NCBI RefSeq assembly: GCF_000016065.1
Contig: NC_009092.1
Coordinates: 3,038,001 to 3,102,000, forward strand
DNA: 64,000 bases
Source of the DNA: Shewanella loihica PV-4
GTDB taxonomy: Bacteria; Pseudomonadota; Gammaproteobacteria; Enterobacterales; Shewanellaceae
Direction of reading: 5' to 3'
The first letter of the stretch is position 1. Every line of letters starts with the position of its first letter. The notes below the pieces were generated by a model, which saw only the letters and a list, made by a program, of their open reading frames with translations, had not been told where the DNA came from and ran no database searches. The translations under genes were made by a program, and so were the position numbers. This document shows, in pieces, positions 34,142-42,596 of the stretch.

Positions 34142-34960
34142 CTACAGCCAACGCTTACGGCGTTTGTACGACTTTAAGTTTTTGAAGCTCTTACGGGTCT
34201 CGTTGCCGCCCCCCAGATAGAACTCCTTCACATCTTCGTTGTTGAGCAGCTGCGCCTTGGTGCCGTCGAGTACGATTTTGCCCGACTCCATGATGTAGCC
34301 ATAGTTGGCCGCCTTGAGGGCGTAGTTAGCGTTCTGCTCCACCAGCAGCATGGTTATACCCTGCTCGCGATTGATCTTCTCTATGATGCCAAACACCTCT
34401 TTTACCAGCAGAGGCGACAGCCCCATGGAGGGTTCATCCAGGCAGATCATCTTAGGTCTCGCCATCAGGGCGCGGCCGATGGCCAACATCTGCTGCTCAC
34501 CGCCCGACAGGTAACCCGCCAGCCCGGTACGCTCCTTGAGGCGCGGGAAGTAGTTGAATACCATCTCGATATCCTGATTCACCTGACCGTCACGGCGGGT
34601 GTAGGCCCCTAATTTGAGGTTTTCGATCACCGTCATATCCTCGACAATGCGACGTCCCTCCATCACCTGAAACAGGCCGGAGCGCACCACGTCATCGGCG
34701 TTCTTCACGTCGATTCGCTCGCCCATGAAGTGGATGTCGCCGCGAGACACCTCGCCATTTTCTGTCTTTAGCAAGCCGGAGATCGCCTTGAGGGTGGTGG
34801 ACTTACCGGCGCCGTTGGGGCCCAGTAGGGTCACTATCTCGCCCTGTGGCACCTCTATGCTCACGCCGCGTAGCACCTGGATCACATCGTCATAGACCAC
34901 TTCGATATTGTTGATAGCGAGAAGTGGTGTCTCGGGCTTTAACTGCACTGCTTGTGTCAT
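34142..34960 (-). CDS. LivF-type ABC transporter ATP-binding protein
   Basis: The start at 34960 (MTQAVQLKPETPLLAI, behind TTGGAG) is used. The frame extends a further 11 codons upstream. The product has Walker A GPNGAGKST, signature LSGGEQQMLAIGRALM and Walker B MICLDEPSMGLSP. EVFGIIEKINREQGITMLLVEQNA is the typical LivF H-loop region. It powers the importer whose binding protein and permeases are encoded just upstream, in the same orientation, with the partner ATPase at 40383-41180. Confidence 0.92.
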   Translation of the reverse strand: MTQAVQLKPETPLLAINNIEVVYDDVIQVLRGVSIEVPQGEIVTLLGPNGAGKSTTLKAISGLLKTENGEVSRGDIHFMGERIDVKNADDVVRSGLFQVMEGRRIVEDMTVIENLKLGAYTRRDGQVNQDIEMVFNYFPRLKERTGLAGYLSGGEQQMLAIGRALMARPKMICLDEPSMGLSPLLVKEVFGIIEKINREQGITMLLVEQNANYALKAANYGYIMESGKIVLDGTKAQLLNNEDVKEFYLGGGNETRKSFKNLKSYKRRKRWL

Positions 34961-34984
34961 AACAACTCCAAGGTCAAGAAGCGG

Positions 34985-35009
34985 GCCGGGCAAGATGGGC
35001 TTACCCGGC
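34985..35009 (-). other. Intercistronic hairpin after the substrate-binding protein gene
   Basis: GCCGGG (34985-34990) pairs with CCCGGC (35004-35009) around a 13-base loop. Stems of this kind after a binding-protein gene often stabilise its mRNA or reduce read-through to the next gene. Confidence 0.5.
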
Positions 35010-35023
35010 GCAGGGAAAAGAGA

Positions 35024-36268
35024 TTAGTAGCCTAACCAGTCGACGCGGCGCTCGAGGGTCACCTGACTGACCTTCTCGACCTTGATATCGCCATGGTTAA
35101 AGTTACCCTTGTAGATGTTGACCTGGTTGATACCGCGGTGATCTTCCGGCGTCCAGGTAGCTGCCAGGCAGACGCCCTCTAGCCCCTTAGGCACCCAGTC
35201 TTTGTGCACATACATGCCCTTCTTGACGTTCTCACCTGTGATACCGCCGTGCGCCTTGGCCCACTCCATCGACTCCTTCATGAAGTAGGTCGAGCAGACG
35301 CCGCGAATATAGTGGTGCAGACGTTCCTCTTTGCCCGTGCTGTCAGACATCTTAGAGATCTCGCGTACCAGCTTCATGCCCGGCACATCGTCGGTCCAGA
35401 ACGGCGTCATGGTCGGGAAGATATAGTTCTTCACCCCTTCACCGGCGGCCTTGAACACCAGCTTGTCGCCGCCCCAGATGTTGGACATGAACTGGATATC
35501 GGTGCCGACAGTGTCGCAAGACTTGATCAGCGACTGCACCGAGCCCCCGAGGTTGCCGATATAACCATAGTTGGTGCCTGAGCTCTTGAGGCTCAAACAC
35601 TGGGCCTTAAAGTCACCCGGCTTCATGGAGATCACCACGGATGGCTGCACGTCGAAGCCCAGCTCGGTGGCGTACTCGGCGCAGGCCTCTTTCGGCGCGT
35701 TAGGGAAAGGATGGTTGGCGCCGATATGGGTAAACTTAGGCTTGCCCTGTCCGCCCTTGGCCTTCCAATCTTCAGCCGCCCACTGCACCAGGCCGCGACA
35801 GGCGTCAGAGTAAGATGCGCCGTAGAAGAAGTTATATGGCGCCGGCTTAGTGGTGTTCGGGTTCTTGCCCTGAGGATCGGTCAGATGACCAGAGTAAGAG
35901 GCTGAGAAGATAGGCGTCTTATCCTTGGCGGCAAAGGAGATCAGCGCCTCGGTATCGGCCGTGCCCCAACCCTGCATGGCCACCATGTTCTTGCGCGACA
36001 GCCACTTCTTGTAAGAGGCGATCGCCTGAGGCACCTTGTAGGCATAGTCTATGGTCTCATATTCCAGCTTAGTGCCGTCGATGCCACCATGGGCATTGAT
36101 ATAGGCCAGGGCATCACGCACGCCGTCGGCGTATGGCTTACCCACGAAGGCCGTGGGGCCAGACATGTCGGCCAGGTGGCCAACAAAAACCGTGTCTTCG
36201 GCCTGGGCAGCGCCCGAGGCGAAGGCGAAACAAGCAAGCGTGGTGCTAAGTAGTATTTTTTTAGTCAT
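35024..36268 (-). CDS. Periplasmic substrate-binding protein, LivJ/LivK-like (Peripla_BP_6)
   Basis: The 414-residue protein has a signal peptide (1 to about 23, ending GAAQA), then a type I periplasmic-binding fold: DTVFVGHLADMSGPTAFVGK, a GGIDGTKLEYETIDYAYK segment, TPIFSASYSGHLTD, and a C-terminal QVNIYKGNFNHGDIKVEKVSQ (cited in part). It has four or more cysteines in the second domain. It captures the ligand for the ABC importer. Because the cluster also encodes two CoA ligases and a porin, a carboxylic acid is a more likely ligand than a branched-chain amino acid. Confidence 0.9.
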   Translation of the reverse strand: MTKKILLSTTLACFAFASGAAQAEDTVFVGHLADMSGPTAFVGKPYADGVRDALAYINAHGGIDGTKLEYETIDYAYKVPQAIASYKKWLSRKNMVAMQGWGTADTEALISFAAKDKTPIFSASYSGHLTDPQGKNPNTTKPAPYNFFYGASYSDACRGLVQWAAEDWKAKGGQGKPKFTHIGANHPFPNAPKEACAEYATELGFDVQPSVVISMKPGDFKAQCLSLKSSGTNYGYIGNLGGSVQSLIKSCDTVGTDIQFMSNIWGGDKLVFKAAGEGVKNYIFPTMTPFWTDDVPGMKLVREISKMSDSTGKEERLHHYIRGVCSTYFMKESMEWAKAHGGITGENVKKGMYVHKDWVPKGLEGVCLAATWTPEDHRGINQVNIYKGNFNHGDIKVEKVSQVTLERRVDWLGY

Positions 36269-36391
36269 CGTTATCTTCCTTCAACATGATCCAGATAGAT
36301 TGAATGCGGTTAACGCAGCGCTACAGCCAGGATCAACGCTCATTGCTATTCAAACTGTGTCGGTTTTACATCAATTTCATTAGCCCTCGAC

Positions 36392-37465
36392 TTAGTAGGC
36401 GAAGGGGTAACACTTCCAATAGTTCTTAATCTGTCCCCAGCGATGGGCCAGTCCCTCGGGTTCGAAGATGAGGAACAGGATAATCACCAGGCCGATAGCC
36501 ATCTCCTTGATGTAGGCCAGGCCGTCGGTGACCATAGGCAGGTTGCCGTAGTCGGTATACTTCATCAGTCCCACCATGCCCTCTAACACCTCAGGCAGCA
36601 GCACCATGAAGACCACGCCCATCAGGGTGCCCTTGATAGAGCCCAGGCCGCCGATGATCACCATGGCCAGGAACTGAATCGACATTAAGATGGTGAAGCC
36701 CTCGGAGGAGACATACCCCAGGTAGTGGGCATACAGGGCGCCACCTATGCCGGCGTAGAAAGAGGAGATGCCGAAGGACAACAAACGATACTTATTGAGC
36801 TTGACCCCCATGATCTCGGCCGACAGATAGTGGTCGCGCACCGCCACGAAGGCGCGGCCGTCGCGGCTGCGCATCAGGTTGCAGCCCCAGATATACATGA
36901 ACACCAGGGCAAACAGGGCGATGAAGTAGAAGCTCATGTCGGTGTCGAAATCGAAACCAAACAGGCTCACCGGCGCCGCCATGGCCCCAGACGAACCACC
37001 CGAGAACCACTCGGCGCGGCCGAAGAAGTCCTGAATGATGAACTGGGCCGCCAGGGTCGCGATGGCCAAATAGAGCCCCTTGATCCTTGCTGCCGGCATG
37101 CCAAACATCATGCCCACGCCCATAGTGAGAAAGCCCGCCAGCGGAATACAAAACACCACAGGGATGTTAAAGCTGGTGTTGAGCCAGGCCGAGGCGAAGG
37201 CGCCGAAGCCGAAGAAGGCGCCGTGGCCAAGGGATATCTGCCCGGTAAAGCCCACCAGGATATTCAGCCCCAGGGCGGCGATACCTAAGTATGAGATCTG
37301 AATAAACAGGGTCAGAAAATAACCATCCAATACCAGAGGCGCGGCGCAGGCCAGCGCGATCACCAGACAGGTCACCAGGCGTATGGTCTTGGTTTCAAAA
37401 ATCGTGTTGTCAGCCTTATAGCTGGTGCGAAAATCCCCGCACGGGCGCATCGCTAAACTAGACAT
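36392..37465 (-). CDS. LivM-type ABC transporter permease
   Basis: ATG 37465 has AAGGAG seven bases upstream, so this is used rather than the longer frame to 37501. The 357-residue protein has about 9-10 membrane segments and the LivM motifs GYFLTLFIQISYLGIAALGL, FTGQISLGHGAFFGFGAFAS and a Gly-rich VIIGGLGSIKGTLMG region. With the LivH-type protein it forms the inner-membrane channel. It is followed by a 123-bp gap and then the binding-protein gene. Confidence 0.92.
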   Translation of the reverse strand: MSSLAMRPCGDFRTSYKADNTIFETKTIRLVTCLVIALACAAPLVLDGYFLTLFIQISYLGIAALGLNILVGFTGQISLGHGAFFGFGAFASAWLNTSFNIPVVFCIPLAGFLTMGVGMMFGMPAARIKGLYLAIATLAAQFIIQDFFGRAEWFSGGSSGAMAAPVSLFGFDFDTDMSFYFIALFALVFMYIWGCNLMRSRDGRAFVAVRDHYLSAEIMGVKLNKYRLLSFGISSFYAGIGGALYAHYLGYVSSEGFTILMSIQFLAMVIIGGLGSIKGTLMGVVFMVLLPEVLEGMVGLMKYTDYGNLPMVTDGLAYIKEMAIGLVIILFLIFEPEGLAHRWGQIKNYWKCYPFAY

Positions 37466-37525
37466 AGAAAACTCCTTGAACTGCAATAGGGTCGAACGCA
37501 ATTAGCTGTGTCATGGCAATGCTCC

Positions 37526-38419
37526 TTAAATTCGCTCGATATCACGGGTGCCGAACAGGCCGTAAGGCTTGAACCAGAGGATCACCAGCAAGACATAGAA
37601 AGGCGCGATGTCGTACATGTTGCCGATATGCAGCCACTGGCTGTCGAAGAACTCGGCGATGTTTTCCAGCACGCCTATCACCACGCCGCCGACGATGGCG
37701 CCGACGATGGAGTCCAGCCCGCCCAGGATCACCGCGGGGAACACCTTGATGCCTATGGTGGAGAGCGAATCAGACACACCGTTGACCATGCCGATCACCA
37801 CACCGGCGGTGGCCGATACTGTGGCGGCGATGCCCCAGCTCATGGCAAACACCTGCTTGACCGAGATCCCCAGGCTCTGGGCCACCTGCTGGTCAAACGC
37901 CGTGGCGCGCATCGCCAGACCGTGCTTGGAGTACTTAAAGAAGAGGAAGAAGGCCGCCATGATGAGTATCGCGATCACAGTACTCATCAAATAAGCCAGC
38001 TCTATGTTCAGGCCGAAGATGGCGATGGACTGAGTGTCGAACACCTGAGGATAGCTCTGGGGCGACACGCCGAAGATCCACTTGGTCAGCGACTGGAAGA
38101 AGATAGACAGGCCAATAGTTACCATGATCACCGAGATGATCGGCTCGCCTATCATGGGGCGCAGCACTATCATCTGTAAGAGCACGCCAAACACCGCCAT
38201 GAAACAGAGGGTGAAGAGGAAGCCGACGAAAAAGGGCAGCTGGAAATAGGTCAGGAACGCCCAGCAGACCCAAGCCCCCACCAGCAGAAACTCCCCCTGA
38301 GCAAAGTTAACGATCTGGGTCGACTTGTACACCAGCACGAAACACATGCCCACCACGCCATACAGCAGGCCGACGATCAGGCCGTTGATAATTAATTGAA
38401 TTAAGAGTTCAAAATTCAT
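37526..38419 (-). CDS. LivH-type ABC transporter permease
   Basis: This 297-residue membrane protein has about eight segments and the LivH motifs IINGLIVGLLYGVVGMCFVLV, IVNFAQGEFLLVGAWV, a PAVILGGLDSIVGAIVGG loop and a C-terminal LLVILWFKPYGLFGTRDIERI. Its start overlaps the stop of the preceding AMP-ligase gene by four bases (ATGA), so ligase and permease are translated together. Confidence 0.93.
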   Translation of the reverse strand: MNFELLIQLIINGLIVGLLYGVVGMCFVLVYKSTQIVNFAQGEFLLVGAWVCWAFLTYFQLPFFVGFLFTLCFMAVFGVLLQMIVLRPMIGEPIISVIMVTIGLSIFFQSLTKWIFGVSPQSYPQVFDTQSIAIFGLNIELAYLMSTVIAILIMAAFFLFFKYSKHGLAMRATAFDQQVAQSLGISVKQVFAMSWGIAATVSATAGVVIGMVNGVSDSLSTIGIKVFPAVILGGLDSIVGAIVGGVVIGVLENIAEFFDSQWLHIGNMYDIAPFYVLLVILWFKPYGLFGTRDIERI

Positions 38420-40383
38420 GATGCTCTCCTTTGACTCGCCTCGCCCTCAATGGACTGACGCGGGGCGATCACGGTCGCCACCTTGACTTGGGTTTGGATG
38501 CGCGACTTAGTCCCATCCTGGAAGGTGATCACTGTGTCGATATCCACATGGGACTGGTCGCCATAGATGGCCTCGATGATCTCGCCATACTTGTCGGCTA
38601 TCACCCCGCGTCTCACCTTACGGGTACGGGTCAGCTCGCCGTCATCGGCGTCCAGCTCCTTGTAAAGCAAGATAAACTTGTTGATCTTCTGCGCATCGGG
38701 CAGGGTCTCGTTCACCCGCTCCACCTCGGCCTGTAGCTGCTGATACACCTCTGGCAGACTCGACAGGTTGGTGTAGTTGGTGAAGGCCAGTCCCTGCTGC
38801 TCGGCCCACTTGGAGACGATGCTGAAACGGATACAGAGGATGGCCGACAGATAGGGCTTGTCCTTACCTAAGATCACCGCCTCACCGATGAAGGAGGAGA
38901 ACTTAAGCTTGTTCTCGATATATTGCGGCGAGTACTGAATGCCCTGGCTGGTCTTGGCCAGATCTTTGATGCGGTCGATCACCACCAGGTGGCCCGAGGG
39001 CTTGAAATAACCGGCATCCCCCGTGTGCATCCAGCCATCTTTGACATCTTCATCATAGGCCGTCTGATCGCCCAGATAGCCGTTGAACATGCCCACGGTT
39101 CTGGCGATCACCTCGCCCACCCCTTCGCTGTCGGTGTTGATCACCTTAAGCTCGGCGGTATCGAAGGCCACGCCCACGGTGTCGTAATCCACGTCATGTT
39201 CGTCGTGTATGGTGTAGGCGCCGCACATCTCGGTCTGGCCATAGAGCTGACGCAGCGGCACGCCGATCGCCTGGAAGAACTTGAAGGTATCCGGCCCCAT
39301 GGCCGCGCCGCCGGTAGCCGCCGACTTGAGGAAGGAAAACCCTAGACGGTCGCGCAGCGCCTTCATCAAGATGATGTCGGCCAGCTTAGAGCGTCTGCCC
39401 TCGGCAAGTCGCTGCTCGGCGCGCTTCATAGCAAAATCGAACAACTTCTGCTTGAGCGGGGTCGAGTCCATCATGCGCGCCTTCACATCGGCGAGGATCC
39501 CTTCCCACACCCTTGGGGCCAGCAAGACGAAGCTTGGGCCTATCTCGCGCAGATCCGCCATCATGGTTTCCTGCTCTTCGACGAAGTTGACGATCTGACG
39601 GGCAATGAGCGCCTGGCCCACGGCGTAGACCTGCTCCATGATCCAGGGCAGCGGCAGCACGGAGACATAGTTGTCTCCCGGCGCGCGGGGATCGGCCCGC
39701 AGATAAGAGCAGCAATGGTCGATAAACTTACTGCCCTGCAGCAAGACAATCTTAGGTTTAGAGGTGGTGCCCGAGGTGGTGCAGTAGATGGCGATGTTCT
39801 CGGCCTTGCCCGCATCCACCAGGTTGTCGTAGTGGCGCGGCTGGGTGTTATCCACCTCTTGGCCGAGACGATAGATCTCTTCGACGCTGATAAGACGTGG
39901 GTCGTCGTACTTGCGCATGCCGCGAGGGTCACAGTAGACGATATATTTCACCGAGGGGATGCTGTCGCCCAGCTCCAGCAGCTTGTCGCACTGCTCCTCA
40001 TCTTCGGCGACGATCACCTGGGCCTCGCTGCGGTTAAGCAGGTAGGCCACCTCTTCGTGCAGCGAGTCTTGATAAATCCCCAAGGAAAAGCAAGCCAGCG
40101 CATGGGCCGCCACTTCGCCCCAGACCCACTCGGGACGGTTCTCGCCCAGCAAGGCTATGGTGCTGTGCGATTTGATGCCCAGGTGGTCGAAGGCCAGCGC
40201 CATCCACTTCACCCGGTTGTGATAATCTTGCCAGCTAAATTCGGTCCAGATGCCGAACTCCTTCTCGCGCATGGCAATCTCTTTACCCCAGTTGGCCGCA
40301 TTATGGCGCAGGATCTTGGGAAAGGTATCGAGTGAACCCATGTCGAAGGCCCGCGCCGTCGACGCATTATTTACCTGAGTCAT
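38416..40383 (-). CDS. Long-chain acyl-CoA synthetase-like AMP-forming ligase
   Basis: This 655-residue ANL enzyme has the adenylation loop YCTTSGTTSKPKIVLLQGSK (near 200-220), where TSGTTSKPK replaces the usual TSGTTGxPK. It also has RQLYGQTEMCGAYTIHDE, GWMHTGDAGYFKPSGHLVVI and DRIKDLAKTSQGIQYSPQYI. It is longer than most such enzymes because of a C-terminal extension. It overlaps livH by four bases and livG by one, the tightest coupling in the cluster. I infer that it charges the imported carboxylate with CoA. The natural acid is unknown. Confidence 0.88.
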   Translation of the reverse strand: MTQVNNASTARAFDMGSLDTFPKILRHNAANWGKEIAMREKEFGIWTEFSWQDYHNRVKWMALAFDHLGIKSHSTIALLGENRPEWVWGEVAAHALACFSLGIYQDSLHEEVAYLLNRSEAQVIVAEDEEQCDKLLELGDSIPSVKYIVYCDPRGMRKYDDPRLISVEEIYRLGQEVDNTQPRHYDNLVDAGKAENIAIYCTTSGTTSKPKIVLLQGSKFIDHCCSYLRADPRAPGDNYVSVLPLPWIMEQVYAVGQALIARQIVNFVEEQETMMADLREIGPSFVLLAPRVWEGILADVKARMMDSTPLKQKLFDFAMKRAEQRLAEGRRSKLADIILMKALRDRLGFSFLKSAATGGAAMGPDTFKFFQAIGVPLRQLYGQTEMCGAYTIHDEHDVDYDTVGVAFDTAELKVINTDSEGVGEVIARTVGMFNGYLGDQTAYDEDVKDGWMHTGDAGYFKPSGHLVVIDRIKDLAKTSQGIQYSPQYIENKLKFSSFIGEAVILGKDKPYLSAILCIRFSIVSKWAEQQGLAFTNYTNLSSLPEVYQQLQAEVERVNETLPDAQKINKFILLYKELDADDGELTRTRKVRRGVIADKYGEIIEAIYGDQSHVDIDTVITFQDGTKSRIQTQVKVATVIAPRQSIEGEASQRRAS

Positions 40384-41180
40384 TAGCCAACCTCTTGTAA
40401 TTGCTCGTCATCTTCAAGGCCGAGATAGGCCTGTCTCACGTGCTCGTCGGCCATCACCGCTTCGGGCAGGCCAGAGATCAATTTCTTACCGAAATCGAGC
40501 ACCATCACCTCATGGGAGATATCCATCACCACCCCCATGTCGTGTTCAATCATCACCACGGTAATGCCGAACTCCTCGTTGAGATCCAGGATATAGCGGG
40601 CCATATCCTCCTTCTCCTCCAGGTTCATTCCCGCCATCGGCTCGTCGAGCAGGATAAGCTTAGGGTTGAGCGCCATGGCGCGCGCCAGCTCGACCCGCTT
40701 GCGCAGGCCGTAAGAGAGAGTGCCAGCGATGGATTTGCGCACATGGGAGATGTCGAGAAAGTCGATGATCTCCTCCACCTGACGGCGATGGGCCAGCTCC
40801 TCTTTCTGCGCCGGTGAGGCCCAATACAGTGGGCCGGTGAGCCAGTTGTTCTTCATCAGGTGGTGACGACCCACCATGATGTTGTCCAGCACCGACATGT
40901 GGCCAAACAGGGCGAGGTTTTGAAAGGTACGGCCTATGCCGAGATCGGCCCGGGCATTGGGTCTGAGATGGGTGACATCCTGATTATCGAAATGAATTGT
41001 CCCCTTCTGCGGACGGTAGCGCCCCGAGATGCTGTTGAGCATCGAGGTCTTACCCGCCCCGTTAGGACCGATAATCGAAAACACGGCGCCGCGCTCGACC
41101 TCGAAGCTCACATCGGTCAGGGCCTTTACCCCACCAAATGCGAGCGAGATCTGATCGACAGTTAAAATGGTATCTTTCAC
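40383..41180 (-). CDS. LivG-type ABC transporter ATP-binding protein
   Basis: This 265-residue ATPase has Walker A GPNGAGKTSM, a LivG-type LRPNARADLGIGRTFQNLAL insert, signature LSYGLRKRVELARAMA and Walker B LILLDEPMAGMN, followed by the VVMIEHDMGVVMD switch. It pairs with the LivF-type ATPase at the other end of the operon. Its stop overlaps the ligase start by one base. It is the first gene after the porin, about 120 bp downstream of it. Confidence 0.93.
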   Translation of the reverse strand: MKDTILTVDQISLAFGGVKALTDVSFEVERGAVFSIIGPNGAGKTSMLNSISGRYRPQKGTIHFDNQDVTHLRPNARADLGIGRTFQNLALFGHMSVLDNIMVGRHHLMKNNWLTGPLYWASPAQKEELAHRRQVEEIIDFLDISHVRKSIAGTLSYGLRKRVELARAMALNPKLILLDEPMAGMNLEEKEDMARYILDLNEEFGITVVMIEHDMGVVMDISHEVMVLDFGKKLISGLPEAVMADEHVRQAYLGLEDDEQLQEVG

Positions 41181-41262
41181 AACCCTACTCCTTTAAACGG
41201 CTCTGCCTGGGTGTCTCGGCGGTGAGTGCCAGGGGCCAGGCCCCTAGCGAAACTAAACGGGT

Positions 41263-41290
41263 AAAAAAAGCGGGGAGGAGGCCCTCCCCC
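41263..41290 (-). terminator. Rho-independent terminator (possibly leaky) after the porin gene
   Basis: On the minus strand GGGGAGG, loop GCCT, CCTCCCC, followed by CGC and then TTTTTTT. It separates the porin from the transporter/ligase genes, so the porin may be expressed more strongly. Confidence 0.8.
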
Positions 41291-41298
41291 AAGAGCAC

Positions 41299-42339
41299 TT
41301 ACAAGGCGTAACGCATTGAGAACTGTGCGTAGTTAGAATCGACCTTCTGGTCATCCAGGGCGAAGTTACCCACTTCGATACCCACGGCCAGAGCCGGTGT
41401 CAGGTTCTGGAACAGGTTGACGCTCCACTGGCTGCGATCGGCATCTGACTTGTCGGTCTCGATGCGGCCATAGAGGAAGGTGCTGCGCAGGGTGTCTGTC
41501 CAGTAGTGGCGGTAGGCGGCCAGGTAAGAGGTGCTGGTTTCCACCTCTTCGCCGATAAGATCTTTAGTCACCCCCAGGCCCACGTAACGGCCCACTTCCC
41601 CTTGGTGGAACTGGAAGCGCAGGTCATCTTTGCCGAAGGTGTTGATGCGACCGGCAATCGAGCCACCGAAGGCGGTCTCGCTGTTGCCACCCAGGGTGTT
41701 GAGCCTGCGACCCAGCGCCGAGATGGAGACGTTACCCCAGTCGCCCTTGAAGTTATAACGGGCTACTACATCTGGCAGATCGTCGTTGGCGGTATCGCCG
41801 CCGTCACTCTCAGGGTTCTCGATAGAGACCTGGAAGCCGCCCATGTCGTAGCGGATCTGGCCCTGACGCACGAAGGCCAGACCAACCGTGGCACCGGCGA
41901 AGTCGGCGGTTTCCGGGATGGCACTGGTGTTCATGAAGGTGGTCCAGGTCTGACCCACGGTTAAGTCTTTATACTTGATGAAGGCGTGACGCAGACGTGG
42001 ATGGGCCGAGTTAGACACCACCTGATTGCCGCCACCGCCGAGGAAATCCATCTCGATGAAACCCATCACGTCGCCGTGAACATACTTGGTATTGAAACGA
42101 GACTCGTTGGCGAAGATACGGAACTGTGACGCGCTCTCTTCGAGCGGCGTGCCGGTACCGATCCAGAAGTCGCGATAGGCGACATCGCCGTTAACATAGC
42201 GGGCATCGACCTTGAGGTAGCCGCCGAAAGACAGCTTGCCGTCGTCGCCGACGTTAAAGTCATAACCTGCCATGGCAGAACTGGCCATCAGACCGAGTGA
42301 AGTTGCGAGTGTGAGTTTTTTTATTGTTGATGTGAGCAT
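41299..42339 (-). CDS. DcaP-like outer-membrane porin
   Basis: The 346-residue protein has a signal peptide (1-24, SSAMA) and then alternating-strand beta-barrel sequence: GKLSFGGYLKVDARY, FRIFANESRFNTKY, MGFIEMDFLGGGGN, LTVGQTWTTFMNTS, and FRQGQIRYDMGGFQ-like strands. This resembles the DcaP family of trimeric porins that pass anionic solutes such as dicarboxylates. The C-terminus is MRYAL rather than the classic terminal Phe. It leads the liv/ligase operon, so it should provide the outer-membrane step of the same uptake route. Confidence 0.82.
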   Translation of the reverse strand: MLTSTIKKLTLATSLGLMASSAMAGYDFNVGDDGKLSFGGYLKVDARYVNGDVAYRDFWIGTGTPLEESASQFRIFANESRFNTKYVHGDVMGFIEMDFLGGGGNQVVSNSAHPRLRHAFIKYKDLTVGQTWTTFMNTSAIPETADFAGATVGLAFVRQGQIRYDMGGFQVSIENPESDGGDTANDDLPDVVARYNFKGDWGNVSISALGRRLNTLGGNSETAFGGSIAGRINTFGKDDLRFQFHQGEVGRYVGLGVTKDLIGEEVETSTSYLAAYRHYWTDTLRSTFLYGRIETDKSDADRSQWSVNLFQNLTPALAVGIEVGNFALDDQKVDSNYAQFSMRYAL

Positions 42340-42596
42340 CTTGATTATCCCCTTTTGTGGTTGCCTCCAAGATGGAGAAATGCCTCCTTGGCCTCAATTG
42401 GGAATAGGTAGTAATGCAGCGGTAGTAGGCCATAGGGCGCAATACCCGAGGATTAGGCAGTAAGCACTAATACTTAAGTCGATGGCCGTAAATGCCGACT
42501 TTCACCTTAACTGTGATATGTTGGCTTGAATAACAAAATAAAAGGAGCGAGCCGGGATGGCGAGATAAGCTCCTGAAAAGATAGGATAAGTGACAG
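42340..42596. promoter_or_regulatory. Divergent promoter region between the porin/importer operon and the sensor kinase gene
   Basis: This 257-bp gap must hold promoters for both directions and is the likely target of the regulator encoded at 46176. No sigma54 box or certain operator was seen. A TAAAAGGAGCG segment just upstream of the kinase supplies a possible ribosome-binding site. Confidence 0.4.
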
